Source of the DNA: Petunia secreta
Lineage: Eukaryota; Streptophyta; Magnoliopsida; Solanales; Solanaceae
Reading direction: 5' to 3'
Length of the DNA stretch: 64,000 nucleotides
Assembly: GCA_029990175.1 (NCBI GenBank)
Contig: JARKIP010000005.1
Location: 28,715,501 to 28,779,500, forward strand
A program made the translations under genes and the position numbers. Of the stretch, positions 58,980-64,000 are shown one piece after another. A model generated the notes under the pieces. It did no database searches, had not been told where the DNA came from, and saw only the letters and a list, made by a program, of their open reading frames with translations. Every line of letters starts with the position of its first letter. Within the stretch, counting starts at the first letter, position 1.

Positions 58980-59135
58980 AACGTTTGCAGCCGTTTGATG
59001 TATGTATTGGTATTTGAGCGGCTTAATTGTAGTCGTTTATGTATTTCAAATTTTGAACGTGGTTCTGAACGTCAGCCTATATAAGTAGGGAGTAGAATTC
59101 GTGTAACGTATCCTTGAAAAGATGTTCCGAATATC
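58980..59135. repeat. Duplicated upstream module, first copy
   Basis: Shares order and sequence with 63022-63176: GTATTGGTATTTGAGC, a GAACGTCA block, then AAGATGTTCCGAA. Confidence 0.65.
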
Positions 59136-59350
59136 ATTGCGACCTAGCTGCTACCTACCTGCAGCCTAGTCTAGCTGATAGGTGCATCGGTATTGCAGCC
59201 GTTTTTGAATTTACCTTGGTTGATGTTCCGAACATCTATCGATCTAGACCAAACGCGTTATAAATTATAACATTGGGCGCGTAAAAAACATTTATTTACC
59301 AACGGTAATAAAAATACACCACCCAACACATTATATATCCGTTCATTATT

Positions 59351-59357
59351 TATAAAA
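59351..59357 (+). promoter_or_regulatory. TATA box of the GRF gene
   Basis: TATAAAA, 37 bp upstream of the ATG at 59394. Confidence 0.45.
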
Positions 59358-59393
59358 CCAATTTACATAATTAAATCAAACATCTATATTAAA

Positions 59394-59813
59394 ATGTCTA
59401 GTAGATCCGTTAATAGTGGCAGTGTAGTACCATTTTGTCGATGTGGCGATTATGCGAAATTAACAACATTGTAGACTCAACTAAACCCAGGAAGGAGGTT
59501 TTACGGATGCAAATATGGTCAGGTTAGGCGATGGGTTTATTTTTTTTCTTGCAGTCATTTGTTTGTGGTATTTATTTATTTATTTATTTTTATGTAGGCA
59601 AATCATTGCAACTACTTTAGATGGCACAATGAAGTGATGTCAGATCAAGCGAAGAGACTAATATGGGGTCTACTTAAGAAGTTGAAAGCTTTTGAAGAAG
59701 AGAGGAAAGAGGCACGGTTATGGCGGAAAAAATTGGGTATTGGGGTACTGCTAGTTGTGGTGCTACTTGTTCTCATATTCTGTACTTGGATCAAGTGTTT
59801 GTTCATAATTTAG
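59394..59813 (+). pseudogene. GRF zinc-finger protein with C-terminal membrane helix, one stop codon
   Basis: Two exons, 59394-59522 and 59598-59813, joined in phase 0 by a 75-bp intron with GT..AG ends (CAG/GTTAGG to TGTAG/G). The predicted product is 114 residues. A GRF zinc finger spans residues 15-52: CRC (C15, C17), NPGRRFYGC (C39), then HCNYFRWHNE (C47). All four ligands and the GRF signature are present. After a charged helix (KKLKAFEEERKEARLWRKK) comes a single hydrophobic segment, GVLLVVVLLVLIFCTW, followed by a short tail. An in-frame TAG (59472-59474, codon 27) falls where relatives usually have Trp, so this copy is probably inactivated by one substitution. GRF fingers bind single-stranded nucleic acid. 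A short GRF-plus-membrane-helix form is common in plants, often near MULEs (from memory). Confidence 0.75.
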
Positions 59814-60469
59814 GTTCTATTATTTATTTCCAATTATTATGATTTGAGTACTAATGATCAAGAAATTTCAATTGAAATTGTTTTGTTGTCCTGTAAATTA
59901 CAATTGTACCGACGACGTTCCGCACGACAATATAGTTGTTTCAATCATATCGCTATCTGTTCTAAACATTATCAAAAACAATACGATGAAGATAGCAACA
60001 TCGGACATAAGGCGCTCCGAACAACATGTTCATGTGACAAACATAAATAGCATTTTCGAAACAACAAGATAGATGGATAATGATTTGTCACTATAACAAA
60101 TATACTTGGTAATTTGTTGTGAATTTGATGATCATAGCCCTTTAATTATAATGTCATACTGTAATTTTTACAAGTGTAACTGGCCATTTATAGTAACAAT
60201 GTTCATCAGTTCTAAGTCTAACTACTCTAAGTGTTCTTGCTGATGGAAGTTTATGAAGATATATATATGTATATTGGTCACAGCTTATAGTTCTATAATT
60301 ATCATCATTTGTCACTCTAACTGCTCTAACTGTGGAAAGATTGATGATGATATAAACAATAGATATTTGCGCTCGGAACATCCCGATTATTTTCAGAAAC
60401 ATCACGTGCATGTTCGAAACAAGATGTATGTATGGATCATCATTTCTCCCTATAATAAGAATATATAGT
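59814..60469. other. Spacer with scattered motif copies and degenerate array units
   Basis: ATACGATGAAGATAGCAACAT here recurs near 61812. Degenerate 51-bp-type units begin about 60120. ORFs are not gene-like. Confidence 0.45.
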
Positions 60470-61215
60470 GATAGTGATCATCATTTGTCGCTCTTACAAG
60501 TATAGTGGGTCATTTCTTATCATATTGATCATCATTTGTCACACTTACAACTCTAATTGGGCATTTATAGTGATAGTGAACATCATTTGTCTGAGCTCCA
60601 AGTATAGTTGGTCATTTCTTTACATGGTGATCATCATTTATCATTCTAACAAGTCTATTGGTTCATTTGTAGGTATAATGATCATCATGTTTCACTCTTA
60701 CAAGTCTAGTGGGTCATTTGTAGGTATATTGATCATCATTCGTCACTCTAACAAAGTATAGTTGGCTATTTCTACTTATAATGATCATCATTTGTCACTT
60801 TAACAAGTCTATTTGGTCATTTGTAGGTATATTGATCATCATTTGTCTATCTAACAAGTCTAGTTGGCCATTTCTACTTATAATGATCATCATTTGTCAC
60901 TCTTACAAGTATAGTGGGTCATTTGTAGGTATATTGATCATCATTTGTCACTCTAACAAAGTCTAGTTGGCCATTTCTACTTATAATGATCATCATGTGT
61001 CACTCTAACAAGTCTATTGGGTCATTTGTAGGTATATTGATCATCATTTGTCACTCTAACAAGTCTAGTTGGCCATTTCTACTTATAATGATCATCATTT
61101 GTCACTCTAACAAGTCTATTTGGTCATTTGTAGGTATATTGATCATCATCTGTCACTCTAAAAAAGTCTAGTTGGCCATTTCTACTTATAATGATCATCA
61201 TTTGTCACACAAACT
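60470..61215 (+). repeat. 51-bp tandem array, about 15 contiguous units
   Basis: TGATCATCATTTGTCACTCT recurs at 51-bp spacing from 60477 to 61191. Neighbouring units alternate between a version with TTGGCCATTTCTACTTATAA and one with GGGTCATTTGTAGGTATAT, giving a ~102-bp higher-order repeat. Looser copies continue to about 62120. Confidence 0.9.
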
Positions 61216-62416
61216 ACTCTAAGTGGTCTTTCTGATGAAATTTGATGAATTTATCACTCTTCCAAGTACAATTGGTCACTTATAGTCACATAATCATCAT
61301 ATATTGTCGCGCTAACTACTCTAATGTTGAAAAAGTATGATGAAAACATAATAAATTGAAAAGGGCGCTCAGAACAACACACATAAGCAACAAACTTCTA
61401 GTTGATGTTCGACACAAGATGCATGTATGGATAAACATTTGTCACTCTAGCAAGTATAGTGGTTCATTTATAGTGATAGTGATCATCATTTTTCGCTATT
61501 ACAAGTATAGTGGGTCATTTCTTTACATGGTGATCATTTTTCGCTATTACAAGTCTAGTTGGCCATTTCTACTTATAATGATCATCATAATTGATGAATT
61601 TATAACTACTCTAAGTGGTCTTTCTGATGAAATTTGATGAATTTATCACTCTTCCAAGTATAATTGGTCACTTATAGTCACATAATCATCATATTTTATC
61701 GCGCTAGCTACTCTAATTGTGAAAAAGTGAACAGGGCGCGCGGAACGACACATAAATGTGACAAATGTCAATATGATGTTCGAAACTAGATACATGTATG
61801 GATCATCATACGATGAAGATAGCAACATTAACTATTGTGCGATCCGAACAGCCTTTTAATGCAACGAAAATCAATAGGTTGTTCTAAAACAACCTTACAA
61901 TAAATGATCATCATTGTCACTCATTTGGTCGTCACTACTGGTAATTGTCAACATTTATCACTCTAATTAGTCTACCAACTATATTTGGTCCTTTCAAGCG
62001 AAACGAGCATCATTTGTCACGTTGTTTTCCAAACAAGTATAAATTGTACTTTCTAGTTAAAATGAACATCATTTATCACTATATTATGGATAATTGGACG
62101 TGTATAATGTTAATGATCATCATTTATACCTGGAACATACAATTGCGTTCCGAACATAGATATTTTGGTTGGAACACAATCGTTATGTTCCGAACGTTGT
62201 TTACGAATTTATTAACTTTTCCAGAAATGGAGTAGAACAAGTCGTCGTTTGGAACATCATAGTTAATATCCTAAACAACTATGGATATGTTGCGAACAAT
62301 AAGCAAATATGATGGTTTGGAGACGATTTAACAGTACTAATTAAAGACCTTCGTAATAATATTAATTGAAAAGAGATACAAAAGCATATTCATAAACAGT
62401 ACAACTACTTAAACAA
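61216..62416. other. Degenerate array and motif-rich spacer
   Basis: Partial 51-bp units (61488, 61579, 61905, 62020, 62063, 62113). Dispersed inverted motifs lie near 61775, 62145, 62184 and 62248. 62265-62311 is duplicated at 63272-63320. No gene. Confidence 0.5.
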
Positions 62417-62680
62417 CTAATATATAATAGCGTCTTCGTTATTGTGTTGCCCTCCACCGAAATGATTTTGCAAAACCCTCTCAATCCTATCTAACTGCAA
62501 TTGCATCTGCTCAAGTTTTGTCTCGAGTGTTCGAATGGACCTATCGCAATTATCTGCTACCTCCTTGATGTCAACAACTTCAAAGTGCACGTCTAGCAGT
62601 CTTGTAGGAAGCGACTTGTTTGGAGGCTCTCGGACTCGGTGGTACTTATTCCATGGGTCGTTAAATGCATTATTGGCCAT
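62417..62680 (-). CDS. Small coiled-coil protein with 5'-UTR intron
   Basis: An 87-residue product starting MANNAFNDPWNKYHRVREPP. The ATG at 62680-62678 sits directly after a CATGCAG splice acceptor. A donor at 62805-62804 would remove a 125-bp intron from the 5' leader, and TATAAATA lies at 62902-62909. The C-terminal half is a clear amphipathic coil (LETKLEQMQLQLDRIERVLQ) followed by a His/Gly/Asn tail. It shares size, orientation, a coil-rich C-terminus, TATA placement and homologous far-upstream DNA with the small gene at 58510. The protein sequences themselves are not obviously alike. No known family recognised; dimerisation is the only function I can infer. Confidence 0.45.
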   Translation of the reverse strand: MANNAFNDPWNKYHRVREPPNKSLPTRLLDVHFEVVDIKEVADNCDRSIRTLETKLEQMQLQLDRIERVLQNHFGGGQHNNEDAIIY

Positions 62681-62901
62681 CTGCATGAAAAGTTGTTTAA
62701 ACTTTATAAAAAATTCAAAGTGGAGTTATGTTTATGGAATTATAAACAGATTAGATTTTGAAATTGTTTTATGAAAAACGTAGATAATACAGAAAAATTG
62801 AGTACCTCAACTTGTTCTTCCCTTAATAGAAACTGCTGAAAACTGAACTTGATACTTGGTTAATGAAAAATGAATTGTGAATTGGGTATTCATCAAGGAG
62901 G

Positions 62902-62909
62902 TATTTATA
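62902..62909 (-). promoter_or_regulatory. TATA box of the small coiled-coil gene
   Basis: TATAAATA on the minus strand, about 97 bp before the proposed splice donor. Confidence 0.45.
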
Positions 62910-63021
62910 GATGTTTTGAAGTGGCTTTTAATTTCTATTGCACGCCTTTTTAGTATAATTGGCAAATGAAGGGGCGCATATTTTACAAGTGTGCATGTGT
63001 TTTGACGTGACTGTTGCTGCA

Positions 63022-63176
63022 ACCAACTTGTATTTTAGCCGTTAGGTGTATTGGTATTTGAGCATCCCAACTGTTCATTGTAGCTGTTTGTGTCTTTTAA
63101 ATTTCGAATGGCTTGTTCGGAACGTCACGTATAAAAGTATAATATAATATTCTTGACAAGATGTTCCGAACAGCTT
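63022..63176. repeat. Duplicated upstream module, second copy
   Basis: Counterpart of 58980-59135; also carries TATAAAA on the plus strand near 63130. Confidence 0.6.
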
Positions 63177-63507
63177 CTCGAAGGTAGCACTTGGTGAATG
63201 CTACGACTATGAATTGTGAAATAAAGAACTCACAAGCTTTCGCATTCCTTGACATCGTTCCGAACATCAAATGTAATATCCTAAACAACCATGGATGTGT
63301 TGCGAATAATAAGCAAATATGGGCACAACATAATTGCAAAAGATGCAGCAAAGCAAATATGTGCACAACTAACCCAAGAAACTAGTAAAGCAAATATGAA
63401 CACAATATAAATTATACAAGTAGGACGAATAGTCCATTATGCAATTCAAATAGAAATTCAAATAATCGAAATTATAACGAGGACGATGCTTCGTCTAATT
63501 CACAAAC
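63177..63507. other. Spacer downstream of the MULE transposase
   Basis: Contains the second copy of the 62265-62311 sequence (63272-63320) and one motif at 63257-63268. No supported gene. Confidence 0.45.
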
Positions 63508-64000
63508 TCAATTTGTAGGCTGGCTTGTCGCCTCAGTTCCACTACGAACAACGGGGCATGTAGTTTTCTTGTGACCATATATCTTGCAGTTGCCACATTT
63601 ATTTCTCCTCTTTGGAAGACGTTCCCCAATAGATCGAATCCGGTTAACCCTTCTTCTTCCACGGTTGTTCGGCTTTGGGGGGCGGAGGCACTGGATAAAG
63701 TATCTCTTCAGCAGGGACGACCCATGATTCTTCAGGAGGCACTGCATTGACAGGTTCTGCATAGGCAAGGATGTATGCTTGTGTTGTGTAATATCCAGAA
63801 GTGTACTCATACACTCTACTTCCATATTCATCGCCATGCAACCCCCTAATTGCTGCCATAGCATGTACACAAGGTAACTGATCAAGATCAAACTCCCTAC
63901 ATGTACGTGTCCTCTCATGTAGATCAACTTTTGCCTCATACCCTGGACTAATGATTTCGAAACCATAAGTTCCCTTCCTGTTGACAACTAGCTTGTCTCC
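63508..64000 (-). pseudogene. C-terminus of a MULE (MuDR) transposase, frameshifted
   Basis: The frame entering from the right edge reads GTYGFEIISPGYEAKVDLHE. The SWIM zinc finger follows, TRTCREFDLDQLPCVHAMAA. In this family it starts C-x-C, but here the first Cys is Arg (CGT for TGT). It continues YVEYTSGYY-like and EESWVVPAEEILYPVPPPP. At a six-G run on the plus strand (63677-63682) the reading frame changes. The other frame carries RGRRRVNRIRSIGERLPKRR and a CCHC knuckle CGNCKIYGHKKTTC, ending at 63508. SWIM plus a terminal knuckle is the standard MuDR transposase end. The catalytic DDE domain lies beyond the window. The frameshift and lost Cys suggest a dead copy. Confidence 0.8.

Noticed and set aside
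60468..61171. Three consecutive ORFs of 61-97 codons with repeated ICHSNKS and SFVGIL
   Set aside because: The 51-bp period keeps the frame open by arithmetic; stops occur between them and there is no promoter or start context.
60470..61215. Possible CRISPR-like repeat-spacer array
   Set aside because: Units are contiguous tandem repeats with variants, not identical repeats separated by unique spacers, and the host is a plant.
1..64000. tRNA or rRNA genes
   Set aside because: I looked for the B-box GGTTCGA with paired stems and for conserved rRNA blocks and found only retroelement primer-site complements; a covariance-model scan would be decisive.

Overview
This is plant nuclear DNA: AT-rich, intron-containing, with almost everything outside one MADS-box gene made of nested transposable elements. 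The LTR families (an LTR ending TGACACGACCC next to an initiator-Met primer site, a Tat/Ogre-type LTR, an Athila-type LTR, a Sirevirus) resemble what I remember from Solanaceae such as Nicotiana or Lycium. The family assignment is inference; no search was run.

Layout. 1-13531: the 5' end of a minus-strand Tat/Ogre-like Ty3 element (gag running off the left edge, leader, primer site, 5' LTR). Its LTR is split by a complete but internally deleted Tekay/Del-type element (3327-12658, 5-bp target duplication GTGAA) whose ~3.1-kb LTRs carry minisatellite arrays. 13532-14394: spacer with a hAT-like MITE. 14395-24942: a nearly full-length minus-strand Sirevirus (Ty1/copia) with two successive gag modules, protease, integrase, RT, RNase H and a decayed env-position ORF with a coiled-coil end. 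24943-27000: MITEs and a G-rich tract. 27101-27694: an intronless type I (M-alpha) MADS-box gene with a C-terminal DLNxxP motif, the only intact host-type gene. 27695-33179: spacer with a Stowaway MITE, an LTR fragment, a WNK-kinase pseudogene exon and the first copy of a duplicated flank. 33180-39780: a second, older Tekay/Del element. 40290-41950: a second copy of the flank plus part of its LTR. About 41960-54300: the 3' LTR and 3' non-coding region of another Tat/Ogre-like element, interrupted by a complete Athila-like element (47053-53989, target duplication GGCAC) that encodes only gag and protease.

54728-64000 is different in character. It holds a three-exon Ulp1-type cysteine protease gene (DUF1985-like N-terminus, cysteine/heptad middle, C48 peptidase with His, Asp, Gln and Cys in place, one in-frame stop), a two-exon GRF zinc-finger/membrane protein (one in-frame stop), three small basic or coiled-coil protein genes on the minus strand, a 51-bp tandem array, and at the right edge the C-terminus of a MULE (MuDR) transposase. 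I read this as one or more MULEs of the Ulp1-carrying kind. Its introns and spacers, but not its exons, are sprinkled with an inverted-repeat motif, GATGTTC-N-GAACATC, that I did not see elsewhere in the window. That cassette and its motif are the best candidates for something undescribed.
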